Source: Endozoicomonas_A sp049275935 | GTDB taxonomy: Bacteria > Pseudomonadota > Gammaproteobacteria > Pseudomonadales > Endozoicomonadaceae | DNA: 64,000 bases | Assembly: GCF_049275935.1 (NCBI RefSeq) | Contig: NZ_CP184830.1 | Location: forward strand, 4,092,001-4,156,000 | Direction: 5' to 3' | Shown here: positions 51,751 through 60,551 of the stretch, in pieces | How the letters are laid out: every line of letters begins with the position of its first letter | Numbering within the stretch: position 1 is the first letter of the stretch | The notes under the pieces: generated by a model | Told to the model about the DNA's origin: nothing | Database searches by the model: none | What the model saw: the letters and a program-made list of their open reading frames with translations, nothing else | Made by a program: the position numbers and the translations under genes

Positions 51751-54588
51751 ATGACCGACTATAAGCATACATTGAACTTGCCGGAGACTGATTTCCCAAT
51801 GCGTGGAAATCTGGCCAAGCGTGAGCCTGAAATGCTCAAGCGCTGGTACGACGAAGCGCTTTACGAAGAGATTCGCAAGGTGTCCGAAGGTCGTGACAAG
51901 TTCATTCTGCATGATGGCCCTCCTTATGCCAATGGCGACATCCATATCGGTCACGCGGTCAATAAAATCATTAAGGACATGATCATCAAGTCCAAAACCC
52001 TGAGCGGTTTTGATGCTCCCTACGTGCCGGGCTGGGACTGCCACGGCCTGCCGATTGAACATAAAGTGGAAGGCATGTTGGGCAAGGCGGGCGATAAGGT
52101 TGATTTTAAAACCTTCCGTGCCAAGTGCCGGGAGTATGCCGCCAAGCAGGTCAATGGTCAGCGTGAAGATTTCAAACGCATGGGCATCCTGGGTAGCTGG
52201 GATAAGCCTTACCTGACCATGGACTTCCAGACCGAAGCCGACATTATCCGGGCCTTGGGTAAAATAGCCGACAACGGTCATCTGGTGAAAGGTTATAAGC
52301 CTGTTTATTGGAGTGTGGTTGGGGGGTCTGCATTGGCTGAGGCTGAAGTGGAATACCAGGAAAAAACCTCTACCCAGGTTGATGTGCGTTACGCCGCTCT
52401 GGACGAAGCTGATCTACTGTCTGCTTTTGATTTTGACAATGATGGCAAAGGTAATGAGCAGGGTGAAGGCGAAGTAGCCGTTGTTATCTGGACCACAACG
52501 CCATGGACTCTGCCATCCTCCCAGGCAGTAACACTGGGTGCAGAATTGGGTTATGCACTGATTCAGTGTCAGGTCAACGGTCAGCCTGCACGACTGATTC
52601 TGGGCGAACAGTTGGTTGAGTCTGCCATGCAACGCTACGGTATTGAAGACTACACTATCATTGCCCGTAGTCTGGGAGCCCGGCTTGAAGGCAAAAAAGT
52701 AGCCCATCCATTCTATCATCGTGAAATCCCCCTGATTCTGGGTGATCATGTCACCACCGACGCCGGTACCGGCTCTGTACATACTGCACCTGACCATGGT
52801 GTCGATGACTTTAACGTTGGTAAAAAGTACGGCATTGGCACACTGAACTATCTGGATGATGCCGGTCTCTATCGCAGTCATGTTGAACGTTTTGCCGGAG
52901 AGCATGTTTACAAGGTTGATCCAAAGGTTGTTGAAACGTTAGAAGAAAATGGTCGTCTTTTGGCTCAGGCCAAAATGGTGCACAGCTATCCACACTGCTG
53001 GAGAACCAAAACGCCCCTGATTTTCCGTGCTACACCGCAATGGTTTATCAGTATGGAAAAAGAAGGCCTGCTAAACACAGCCATGAAATCTCTGGATAAT
53101 GTCAGGTTCACTCCAGACTGGGGTCGTAACCGTATGGAGTCCATGCTGGGCCAGAGCCCTGACTGGTGTATCTCTCGTCAGCGTACCTGGGGTGTGCCCA
53201 TTGCTCTGTTTATTCACAAGGAAACCGAAGAGCTGCATCCTGATACCTCTGCACTCATTGAAAAAGTGGCCTTGAAAGTCGAGCAGAAAGGTATGGATGC
53301 CTGGTTTGATCTGGAGCCTGCTGATCTGTTATCAGCAGAAGATGCTGAGCACTATGTGAAGGTGACAGACACTCTGGATGTATGGTTTGACTCCGGTGTC
53401 ACCCACTACTCTGTGTTGGATCGTCGCGAAGGTTTGCAGTCCCCTGCAGATATCTATGTAGAAGGATCTGACCAGCACCGTGGCTGGTTTCAGTCTTCCC
53501 TGAAGACCGGCATTGCTACTAAAGGTGTGCCACCCTACAAGCAGCTTCTGACCCATGGCTTCACGGTGGATGCCAATGGTCGCAAGATGTCCAAGTCTTT
53601 GGGCAATGTTATCGCCCCCCAGAAGGTATTCAAGTCACTGGGTGCAGATATTTTACGTCTCTGGGTGTCTGCAACAGACTACACCGCAGAAATGACCGTG
53701 TCTGATGAAATCCTCAAGCGCACGGCAGACAGCTATCGTCGTATTCGTAATACGGCTCGTTTCCTGCTGTCTAACCTAAACGGCTTCAACCCTGAAACCG
53801 ACAGTGTAGCCTGGGATGATATGCTGTCTCTTGATCGCTGGGCCGTTGACCGTGCCATGGGTCTGCAGAAGGAAGTCATTGACGCCTATGACAGCTATAA
53901 CTTCCTTAATGTTTACCAGAAAGTTCATAATTTCTGCTCTCTGGATTTGGGTGGTTTCTATCTGGACATCATCAAGGATCGTCAGTATACAACCCGGTCA
54001 GATAGTCTGGCGCGTCGCAGCTGTCAGACGGCTATGTTCCATATTGTTGAAGCCTTTGCCCGGTGGATTGCTCCCATCACCAGCTTTACGGCCGATGAGA
54101 TCTGGCAGTCCATTCCTGGCTCGCGCAGCAAGTCTGTTCTGCTGGAAACCTGGTATGAAGACCTGAAAAGCCTGGAAGGTGATGAATTGGGTGCAGATTA
54201 CTGGAACTCTGTCATGGCCGTAAAACACGCCGTCAATAAGGCGCTTGAAGATGCTCGTAAAGAAAGTGTGATCGGTGGCGGATTGGAAGCAGAAGTGACC
54301 TTGTTTGCCAGTGATGAGCTGTTGGAAAAGCTGGGCAAACTAGGCGATGAACTGCGCTTTGTCCTGATTACTTCCAAGGCTGAACTCAAGCCTCTGCCTG
54401 AAGCTGTGAAGGCTGTGGATACCGAAGTTGAGGGTTTGAAGGTTGCTGTTCGCAAGTCAGTGCATGAGAAGTGTGATCGTTGCTGGCACCGTCGTGAAGA
54501 CGTTGGAACTATTGAAGCACACACTTCACTCTGCGGGCGTTGTGTTGAAAATGTTGACGGTGAAGGTGAGGTCAGAAGGTTTGCCTGA
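51751..54588 (+). CDS. ileS: Isoleucyl-tRNA synthetase
   Basis: 945 residues, the normal length for the gammaproteobacterial enzyme. The class I signatures are PYANGDIHIGHAVNK (HIGH) and GRKMSKSLGN (KMSKS). The editing domain includes VVIWTTTPWTLPSSQAV and the HTAPDHGVDDF segment. The C-terminus has the zinc-binding CDRCWHRREDVG and CGRCV. A strong terminator-like hairpin lies 20 bases after the stop. Confidence 0.98.
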   Translation: MTDYKHTLNLPETDFPMRGNLAKREPEMLKRWYDEALYEEIRKVSEGRDKFILHDGPPYANGDIHIGHAVNKIIKDMIIKSKTLSGFDAPYVPGWDCHGLPIEHKVEGMLGKAGDKVDFKTFRAKCREYAAKQVNGQREDFKRMGILGSWDKPYLTMDFQTEADIIRALGKIADNGHLVKGYKPVYWSVVGGSALAEAEVEYQEKTSTQVDVRYAALDEADLLSAFDFDNDGKGNEQGEGEVAVVIWTTTPWTLPSSQAVTLGAELGYALIQCQVNGQPARLILGEQLVESAMQRYGIEDYTIIARSLGARLEGKKVAHPFYHREIPLILGDHVTTDAGTGSVHTAPDHGVDDFNVGKKYGIGTLNYLDDAGLYRSHVERFAGEHVYKVDPKVVETLEENGRLLAQAKMVHSYPHCWRTKTPLIFRATPQWFISMEKEGLLNTAMKSLDNVRFTPDWGRNRMESMLGQSPDWCISRQRTWGVPIALFIHKETEELHPDTSALIEKVALKVEQKGMDAWFDLEPADLLSAEDAEHYVKVTDTLDVWFDSGVTHYSVLDRREGLQSPADIYVEGSDQHRGWFQSSLKTGIATKGVPPYKQLLTHGFTVDANGRKMSKSLGNVIAPQKVFKSLGADILRLWVSATDYTAEMTVSDEILKRTADSYRRIRNTARFLLSNLNGFNPETDSVAWDDMLSLDRWAVDRAMGLQKEVIDAYDSYNFLNVYQKVHNFCSLDLGGFYLDIIKDRQYTTRSDSLARRSCQTAMFHIVEAFARWIAPITSFTADEIWQSIPGSRSKSVLLETWYEDLKSLEGDELGADYWNSVMAVKHAVNKALEDARKESVIGGGLEAEVTLFASDELLEKLGKLGDELRFVLITSKAELKPLPEAVKAVDTEVEGLKVAVRKSVHEKCDRCWHRREDVGTIEAHTSLCGRCVENVDGEGEVRRFA

Positions 54589-54608
54589 TTGATCGTCATG
54601 AATCAGAG

Positions 54609-54637
54609 ATGCCCGATAGCGTTCGGGCATTTTTTTC
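54609..54637 (+). terminator. Intrinsic terminator after ileS
   Basis: ATGCCCGA and TTCGGGCAT form the stem, followed by seven T residues. It separates ileS from lspA, unlike the coupled ileS-lspA arrangement of E. coli. Confidence 0.88.
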
Positions 54638-54820
54638 ATTCACTGTTGCTCTATTTTTTGACTGCATGAACAGTCAGACGGACAAGGAAAAGTCACCTTC
54701 TCCGGTTATAGACATAGAGCTTTATCTTCTATTTCGGTTTGTAACCATATCGACATTTATACGACTCGGCATAAGATTTAACTGGGACTCACTAAAACAG
54801 ATTAAAAGGGCCTCAACAGT

Positions 54821-55315
54821 ATGAGAAAAAAATCCTGGGGAATGCTCCACTGGTTGTGGATAAGTGGAGTGGTTCTGATTCTGGATCAGGTGGTCAAGCA
54901 TCGCATTGTGGACAGCTTATACCTTTATGAGCAGGTGCCTGTCATTCCTTCCTTTTTCTCGCTGACTCTGGCCTATAATACTGGCGCCGCATTCAGTTTT
55001 CTGAGTGATCAGGGTGGCTGGCAACGGTGGCTTTTTGTGGGGGTAGCATCCGTCGTCAGCCTGATGTTGGTCATCTGGCTTGCCCGAATGAAGAGAGAAG
55101 AAAGTTGGCAGGCCTGCTCAATGGCTCTGATACTGGGAGGTGCACTGGGCAATCTTTATGATCGGATCATGAATGGTTACGTCGTGGATTTTCTGCTGGT
55201 GTATCATGACGGTTGGTATTTCCCGTCCTTCAACCTGGCGGATATGGCCATAACCTCCGGTGCAGCCATGTTGGTTCTGGATATCTTCCGGCCTCAGCAT
55301 AACAGTCATAGCTGA
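54821..55315 (+). CDS. lspA: Lipoprotein signal peptidase (signal peptidase II)
   Basis: 164 residues with four transmembrane helices. The catalytic Asp pair is visible in GNLYDRIMNGYVVDFL and FNLADMAITSGA, and LDQVVKHRIV lies in the first helix region. It cleaves prolipoproteins at the lipobox in the inner membrane. The start has only a weak AAAAGGG ribosome-binding site, 12 bases upstream. It is upstream of fkpB and ispH in conserved order. Confidence 0.96.
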   Translation: MRKKSWGMLHWLWISGVVLILDQVVKHRIVDSLYLYEQVPVIPSFFSLTLAYNTGAAFSFLSDQGGWQRWLFVGVASVVSLMLVIWLARMKREESWQACSMALILGGALGNLYDRIMNGYVVDFLLVYHDGWYFPSFNLADMAITSGAAMLVLDIFRPQHNSHS

Positions 55316-55411
55316 AATTATGCTGGACTATGGGGCACCTGGAGTCTTTAAGATGGCGGCAATCGTTGTCTGTGTATGAATGGATTTTTCGAAAGCGGGT
55401 ATAGAAAAACA

Positions 55412-55897
55412 ATGTCTGATGTTGTGGTAGGACCGGGAAGGCAGGTAACACTGCACTTTGCCCTGAAACTGGAAGACGGGCAGGTGGTAGACAGTAATTT
55501 TGATGGCCAGCCTGCTACATTTGTCGTGGGGGATGGGAACCTGCCTCAGGGTTTTGAGCAGGTGATTTATGGCTTGTCCGAGGGTGACCAGGGCAGCTTC
55601 AGAATCCCACCCGTCGGTGCTTTTGGTATGCCTAATCCCGAGAACATCAGGGAGTTTACCAGAGACACATTCTCTGATGATATGGAGTTGCAGGTAGGTT
55701 TAGTCGTTTCTTTTGCTGATGCCGCCAACTCTGAGCTGGCTGGCGTCATTACCGGTTTGACAGAGAGCCATGTTGAAGTGGACTTTAATCATCCACTGGC
55801 GGGTAAAGAACTGTTGTTTGAAGTGAAGGTTCTGAATATCACTCAAGCGATTCATACACCAGAAACTCATACACCAGACAAGAGCGCAAAGGCATGA
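55412..55897 (+). CDS. fkpB: FKBP-type peptidyl-prolyl isomerase (SlpA/FkpB)
   Basis: 161 residues from the ATG at 55412; a longer ORF to 55376 is non-conserved. It is a cytoplasmic FKBP with inserted-in-flap domain: VTLHFALKLEDGQVVDSN and GNLPQGFEQVIYGLSEGDQG are typical of the family. It is a prolyl isomerase/chaperone and overlaps ispH by 4 bases (ATGA), so the two are translationally coupled. Confidence 0.93.
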   Translation: MSDVVVGPGRQVTLHFALKLEDGQVVDSNFDGQPATFVVGDGNLPQGFEQVIYGLSEGDQGSFRIPPVGAFGMPNPENIREFTRDTFSDDMELQVGLVVSFADAANSELAGVITGLTESHVEVDFNHPLAGKELLFEVKVLNITQAIHTPETHTPDKSAKA

Positions 55898-56838
55898 AAA
55901 TCAGGCTGGCAAATCCCCGGGGATTCTGTGCAGGCGTTGACCGGGCTATCGACATCGTAAACCGGGCTCTGGATGTTTTTGAGCCTCCTATTTATGTGCG
56001 TCACGAAGTCGTTCACAACAAGTTTGTGGTAGAAAACCTCAAACAGCGTGGTGCCATATTTGTCGAGGAGCTCCATCAGATACCGGATGATTCTATTGTT
56101 ATTTTCAGTGCTCACGGTGTTTCCAAAGCAGTCGAAGCAGAGGCTGCCCGTCGTGGTTTGAAAGTCTTTGATGCCTCTTGTCCTCTGGTCAAAAAAGTCC
56201 ATATGGAAGTTGTGCGTTACTCTCGGGATAGTATGGAGTGTATTCTGATTGGTCACGATGGTCACCCTGAGGTGGAAGGTACCATGGGCCAGTACGACGA
56301 CTCTAAAGGCGGGAAGATGTACCTCGTCGAAACAGAAGACGATGTTCGGAAACTGACAGTGAAAGATCCGAAACATCTTGCTTATGTTACACAGACGACA
56401 CTGTCTATGGATGATACCGCCAGGGTGATTGATGCACTGAGGGTCAAGTTCCCTGAAATTAATGGGCCGCGCAAAGACGATATCTGCTACGCCACTCAAA
56501 ATCGTCAAGATGCCGTGAGGGCTCTGGCATCTGAATGCGATGCAGTCTTTGTGGTAGGTTCGGTGAACAGTTCTAACTCCAACCGCCTTAGAGAATTAGC
56601 CGAAAGAACAGGCGCATCAGCTTATCTTGTTGACGGAGCCCAGGATATTCAGCCTGAATGGTTGGAAGGCAGACAGAGTCTGGGCATTACCGCAGGCGCT
56701 TCAGCCCCTGAAGTGCTGGTAAAAGGTGTCATCAATCGGTTGATTGAATTAGGCGCCGAAGAGCCCGAAGAACTGGAAGGGGAACAAGAGAATATTGTTT
56801 TTAGCATGCCCAAAGAGCTCCGGATGGTAGAAGTCTGA
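55894..56838 (+). CDS. ispH: 4-hydroxy-3-methylbut-2-enyl diphosphate reductase
   Basis: 314 residues. It is the last enzyme of the non-mevalonate isoprenoid pathway, holding a [4Fe-4S] cluster. The three cluster Cys residues are in NPRGFCAGVDRA, DASCPLVKKVH and KDDICYATQNRQ. VVGSVNSSNSNRLRELAE and TAGASAPEVLV are also conserved. It ends the housekeeping block. Confidence 0.97.
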   Translation: MKIRLANPRGFCAGVDRAIDIVNRALDVFEPPIYVRHEVVHNKFVVENLKQRGAIFVEELHQIPDDSIVIFSAHGVSKAVEAEAARRGLKVFDASCPLVKKVHMEVVRYSRDSMECILIGHDGHPEVEGTMGQYDDSKGGKMYLVETEDDVRKLTVKDPKHLAYVTQTTLSMDDTARVIDALRVKFPEINGPRKDDICYATQNRQDAVRALASECDAVFVVGSVNSSNSNRLRELAERTGASAYLVDGAQDIQPEWLEGRQSLGITAGASAPEVLVKGVINRLIELGAEEPEELEGEQENIVFSMPKELRMVEV

Positions 56839-56988
56839 CACATCCAATTGGCCAGGCATCAGGCATTTGCATCGATTTCGTTTCCGGAACAGCTGGCTGA
56901 TTCTGAATGCTAAACCCGTTCCTCATTGCTCTGGTACAGCCCTTGCTTAAAAATAGCCTGTGAATAGTTATCTTTTCAGGGATATAGA

Positions 56989-57588
56989 GTGTTACAGGCT
57001 ATGGATTCAGTGTTGTTGATTGGAGACCGTTCGGCTCGACTGTCTGTTTTAAACCAGGCACTGAATGAGTTTGGCTACCAAGTCATTAAGCGACAGGGGC
57101 AGAATGAGGACCTGCTGACCCTTGTGCCCGACCTCTCGCCCGATATTCTGGTGATTGGTCTGGATAAGCCTGCCCCCTCACTTCTGGAAAAGCTGGCTCT
57201 GATCAACAAGACCTCTCCACTCCCTGTCGTAATGTTTGTAGAGCAAACCACTGACAACATCGTCCAGCAAGCCACACGATCCGGCGTTAATGCCTATATT
57301 GTGGCTGATCTGCAGCCTCAGCGCCTCAAAACCATTATTGATGTGGCCGTTGCCCGTTTTCAGGAATACCAGTCATTGAAAGATGAGCTGGAGCGGACCC
57401 GGAGTCGTCTGGAAGATCGAAAGTTACTGGACAAGGCCAAGGGGTTGCTGATGTCCAGACAGGGGATCAGTGAAGACCGGGCTTATAAAAAGTTAAGAAA
57501 GATGGCTATGGATAACGGTAAAACTCTGGCAGATGTGGCCAGAAATGTTATTGATGTTTTCAACATGCTGGAAGAAAAAGCGTCATGA
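56989..57588 (+). CDS. nasT: NasT/NasR-type ANTAR antitermination regulator
   Basis: 199 residues from a GTG (CAGGGA upstream), or 195 from the ATG at 57001. It has an N-terminal receiver-like domain of about 125 residues, a coiled linker (EYQSLKDELERTRSRLEDRKL) and a C-terminal ANTAR RNA-binding domain with AKGLLMSRQGISEDRAYKKL and the KTLADVARNVI end. The receiver appears degenerate: the phosphoacceptor position reads VIGLDKP and the conserved Lys is absent. It may therefore be controlled by a partner sensor (NasS or a protein binding nitrate) rather than by phosphorylation. It lies immediately upstream of an ANTAR-type leader and a nitrate transporter operon, its inferred target. No nasS-like gene precedes it in the window. 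Confidence 0.88.
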   Translation: MLQAMDSVLLIGDRSARLSVLNQALNEFGYQVIKRQGQNEDLLTLVPDLSPDILVIGLDKPAPSLLEKLALINKTSPLPVVMFVEQTTDNIVQQATRSGVNAYIVADLQPQRLKTIIDVAVARFQEYQSLKDELERTRSRLEDRKLLDKAKGLLMSRQGISEDRAYKKLRKMAMDNGKTLADVARNVIDVFNMLEEKAS

Positions 57589-57736
57589 TCGGAAGATTGC
57601 TCGTTGTTGGTGCGCAATTTCAGTGTCATGCACCAAACCGAAATAAAAATGAAACAAAATTGAAAAAAGATCAGAGTTAGAGGCCAAAATTAGTTGGCAC
57701 GAAGAATGCTTTAACTCAGCTACAACAATAAAAAAT

Positions 57737-57760
57737 GTTCCTGCCAAGGGCGGCAGGAGC
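57737..57760 (+). promoter_or_regulatory. ANTAR-binding hairpin P1
   Basis: A 9-bp stem (one wobble pair) closes the hexaloop AAGGGC, with A at loop position 1 and G at position 4, the two bases that define ANTAR-recognised loops. Confidence 0.85.
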
Positions 57761-57765
57761 AGGCA

Positions 57766-57787
57766 TTCGCAACAAAGACGTTGTGAA
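57766..57787 (+). promoter_or_regulatory. ANTAR-binding hairpin P2
   Basis: An 8-bp stem (TTCGCAAC with GTTGTGAA, one wobble) closes the hexaloop AAAGAC, again with A1 and G4. It follows P1 by 5 bases. The second hairpin of such leaders is the antiterminating one. Confidence 0.85.
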
Positions 57788-57794
57788 AGAGAGC

Positions 57795-57852
57795 AAAGGC
57801 GCTCATCGCTATCCGGAAAAATTTCCAGGTAGCGGTGGGCGCCTTTTTTTTT
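57795..57852 (+). terminator. Leader terminator controlled by antitermination
   Basis: GGCGC...GCGCC and the adjoining CATCGCTATC/GGTAGCGGTG give a stem of about 16 bp followed by nine T residues. It begins 7 bases after hairpin P2, so binding to P2 could disturb its formation. Confidence 0.85.
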
Positions 57853-58006
57853 ACATGGATGTACCGAACCCCTGAAATGCGTGATGACAAGGTGATGGAG
57901 CGATGTATGAGCCAGAGCCGAAAAGGCATTTCAGGGGGCGGTGCAGAATAATAAATCTTTAGGTAGCAGGGCAGTGAGCTATCAGTAGAGATATTTGGAG
58001 TGACAA

Positions 58007-59383
58007 ATGAAGTGGTTCAGACCCTTTAAGTCGGTGGCAATGAGTGCCTTGATTAGCGTCAGTGGTCTTGTGTCAATGCAGGCAAATGCCGAGTTGGGTT
58101 ATCCAGAAAAAGAAGAACTGAGGTTTGGTTTTATCAAACTGACGGACATGGCACCAATAGCCATTGCGTACGAAAAAGGCTACTTCGAAGATGAAGGCTT
58201 GTACGTCACCATAGAAGCTCAGGCAAACTGGAAAGTATTGCTCGATGGTGTCATCGATGGACGGCTCGATGGCGCGCACATGCTGGCCGGTCAGCCTATT
58301 GCTGCGACCATGGGTTATGGTACAAAAGCGGAAATCATCACTCCGTTTTCCATGGATCTGAACGGTAACGGTATCACTGTTTCCAATGAAATCTGGAAAC
58401 AGATGAAACCGAATATTCCCAAACGGGCAGACGGCAAGCCTCAGCATCCCATCAAGGCGGATGCTCTGAAACCCGTTGTTGAAAAGTACAAAGACGACGG
58501 CAAACCATTCAACATGGGTATGGTCTTCCCGGTCTCCACACACAACTATGAACTAAGATATTGGTTGGCAGCGGGTGGCATTCACCCCGGATATTATGCT
58601 CCGCACAAGGGGGATACCTCAGGTCAGATTAATGCTGACGCACTGCTATCGGTGACTCCGCCACCTCAGATGCCAGCCACTATGGAGGCGGGTACTATCT
58701 ATGGTTACTGTGTAGGTGAGCCCTGGAACCAGCAGGCTGTCTTCAAAAACATCGGTGTTCCTGTTGTTACGGATTACGAGATCTGGAAAGACAATCCGGA
58801 GAAAGTGTTCGGTATTACCAAAGCCTTTGCCGAAAAATATCCCAACACCACTATTCGTCTGACTCGCGCACTGATCCGTGCTGCCAAATGGCTGGATGAA
58901 AACAACAACGCCAACCGTCCTGAGGCTGTGAAAATACTTTCCCAGTCCAATTATGTAGGTGCTGACTACGACGTGATTGCCAACAGCATGACCGGTACTT
59001 TCGAATATGAGAAAGGTGACAAACGTGAAGTACCTGATTTCAACGTCTTCTTCCGTTATAACGCTACTTATCCCTACTACTCTGATGCGATCTGGTATCT
59101 GACCCAGATGCGTCGCTGGGGACAGATTTCTGAAGATAAACCCGATTCCTGGTACGTCGACATTGCCAAGAAAGTTTATCGCCCGGATATCTATGAAGCA
59201 GCTGCCAGGTCCCTGATCGAAGACAAATTGGCCAAGGTTAGCGACTTCCCGAACTTTGCAGAAGAAGACGGGTTCAGAAATCCACAGACCCACTTTATTG
59301 ACGGCATCGTCTACAACGGCAAGAAGCCTAATGAGTACATCAACAAGTTCAGTATTGGTCTGAAGCAGGGCGACAAGATTTGA
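58007..59383 (+). CDS. nrtA: Nitrate/nitrite ABC transporter substrate-binding protein (NrtA-like)
   Basis: 458 residues with a Sec signal peptide (about 1-27, ANA-type cleavage). It belongs to the NrtA/CmpA family of periplasmic solute-binding proteins: RFGFIKLTDMAPIAIAYEKGYF, NWKVLLDGVIDGRLDGAHML and the tryptophan/aspartate pattern in GEPWNQQAVF. Nitrate rather than bicarbonate or sulfonate is preferred because of the NasT-type regulation and its nrtBD partners. The gene is first in the operon, behind the ANTAR leader. The anion itself was not tested. Confidence 0.88.
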   Translation: MKWFRPFKSVAMSALISVSGLVSMQANAELGYPEKEELRFGFIKLTDMAPIAIAYEKGYFEDEGLYVTIEAQANWKVLLDGVIDGRLDGAHMLAGQPIAATMGYGTKAEIITPFSMDLNGNGITVSNEIWKQMKPNIPKRADGKPQHPIKADALKPVVEKYKDDGKPFNMGMVFPVSTHNYELRYWLAAGGIHPGYYAPHKGDTSGQINADALLSVTPPPQMPATMEAGTIYGYCVGEPWNQQAVFKNIGVPVVTDYEIWKDNPEKVFGITKAFAEKYPNTTIRLTRALIRAAKWLDENNNANRPEAVKILSQSNYVGADYDVIANSMTGTFEYEKGDKREVPDFNVFFRYNATYPYYSDAIWYLTQMRRWGQISEDKPDSWYVDIAKKVYRPDIYEAAARSLIEDKLAKVSDFPNFAEEDGFRNPQTHFIDGIVYNGKKPNEYINKFSIGLKQGDKI

Positions 59384-59392
59384 TTTTGTTGT

Positions 59393-59422
59393 GAATGGAT
59401 CAGCCTTGTGGTTGATCCATTC
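59393..59422 (+). promoter_or_regulatory. Intercistronic hairpin between nrtA and nrtB
   Basis: GAATGGATCA and TGATCCATTC form a perfect 10-bp stem. Placed between the binding-protein gene and the permease gene, it probably stabilises or partly terminates the upstream message, raising binding-protein output over the membrane components. Confidence 0.5.
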
Positions 59423-59534
59423 AAGCTCGGGCTGATGATTTTGAAAATACAGCCTCATCACGATTTGTGCACTGTTTTATGTTCTGGGATGGGCTGAATT
59501 TTCCGCTCAAGGCTGTTTGGGGGAGAGAACCAAC

Positions 59535-60533
59535 ATGACAACTGAAACTGCGTTGGCCAATAACAATACTAACAAGCCAATTATTTCTGAAAATCTTAAA
59601 ACAACAATAATAATAACCTTTAAAACCCTGTTGATTCCTTTTGCCGGCATCCTGGTCTTTCTGATGATTTGGTCAGGGGTCGCCAGCAAAATTGATACAT
59701 CACTGGGCCAATTTCCCGGACCCTCGGCAGTCTGGGAGCAAATGGGGTCGCTCTATGAAGAACACAGCGCCGAACGATTCAAAGAGCAGGCCTTCTATGA
59801 GCGACAAGAGAAGCGTATCGAAGCCAGACTGGCCAAGGACCCGGATTACGTACCCAAAATTCGTGCCTACACCGGTAAAGAAACGTTTCTGGACCAGATC
59901 TTCACCAGCCTTATCACTGTGCTGAGTGGATTTGTCCTGGCAGCAGTCATCGCCATACCCCTGGGGATTGCCATAGGACTGAATAAAACCCTGAATGCGG
60001 CAGTGAATCCTGTTATTCAGATTTTTAAACCGGTTTCTCCCCTGGCTTGGCTACCTTTGGTGACCATGGTCGTCAGTGCTGTGTATGTCAGTCCTGACCC
60101 TTTGGTAGCCAAGTCCTTTTTAAATTCCATGATTACCGTCACGCTCTGTTGTCTGTGGCCCATGGTAATCAACACTTCAGTGGGCGTTTCTTCTATTGAG
60201 AAGGATCTGGTGAATGTCAGCCGTGTGCTGAGACTGCCAGCCCTGAAGCATGTGCAGAAAATTGTTCTGCCCGCTTCCATACCGATGATTTTCACCGGCA
60301 TGAGATTGTCGTTAGGGGTTGCCTGGATGGTTCTGATCGCTGCGGAAATGCTGGCTCAGAACCCCGGTCTTGGAAAGTTCGTCTGGGATGAGTTCCAGAA
60401 TGGCAGCTCCAACTCTCTGGCCCGGATTATGGTGGCCGTTATCGTCATCGGGTTTATCGGTTTTCTGCTGGATCGCACCATGCTTCAGCTGCAGCGCTTT
60501 GTCTCCTGGGACAAGGCCGGCATAGTCAGTTAA
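59535..60533 (+). CDS. nrtB: Nitrate ABC transporter permease (NrtB-like)
   Basis: 332 residues from the ATG at 59535, with GGGGGAGAG just before it; a TTG six codons earlier is rejected. It is a BPD-type permease of the SsuC/NrtB group: one N-terminal helix, a charged insert of about 70 residues (containing AKDPDYVPKIRAYTGK), then five helices and the EAA-like loop around MRLSLGVAWMVLIAAEML. It works with the NrtA-like and NrtD-like proteins. Confidence 0.9.
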   Translation: MTTETALANNNTNKPIISENLKTTIIITFKTLLIPFAGILVFLMIWSGVASKIDTSLGQFPGPSAVWEQMGSLYEEHSAERFKEQAFYERQEKRIEARLAKDPDYVPKIRAYTGKETFLDQIFTSLITVLSGFVLAAVIAIPLGIAIGLNKTLNAAVNPVIQIFKPVSPLAWLPLVTMVVSAVYVSPDPLVAKSFLNSMITVTLCCLWPMVINTSVGVSSIEKDLVNVSRVLRLPALKHVQKIVLPASIPMIFTGMRLSLGVAWMVLIAAEMLAQNPGLGKFVWDEFQNGSSNSLARIMVAVIVIGFIGFLLDRTMLQLQRFVSWDKAGIVS

Positions 60534-60551
60534 TTCACGGAGGTGACGGAC

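Larger units (their letters stand above)
57589..58006 (+). promoter_or_regulatory. Leader region of the nitrate transporter operon
   Basis: 418 bases between nasT and the substrate-binding protein gene. They contain the two hexaloop hairpins at 57737-57760 and 57766-57787, the terminator at 57795-57852, and about 150 bases of untranslated sequence after it. The operon promoter should lie near 57640-57720; no clear -10/-35 pair stands out. GGAG lies 8 bases before the nrtA-like ATG. Confidence 0.8.

Noticed and set aside
51497..51754. 85-codon ORF between ribF and ileS
   Set aside because: It overlaps ribF in another frame and has no independent start signal; the ribF-ileS gap looks non-coding.
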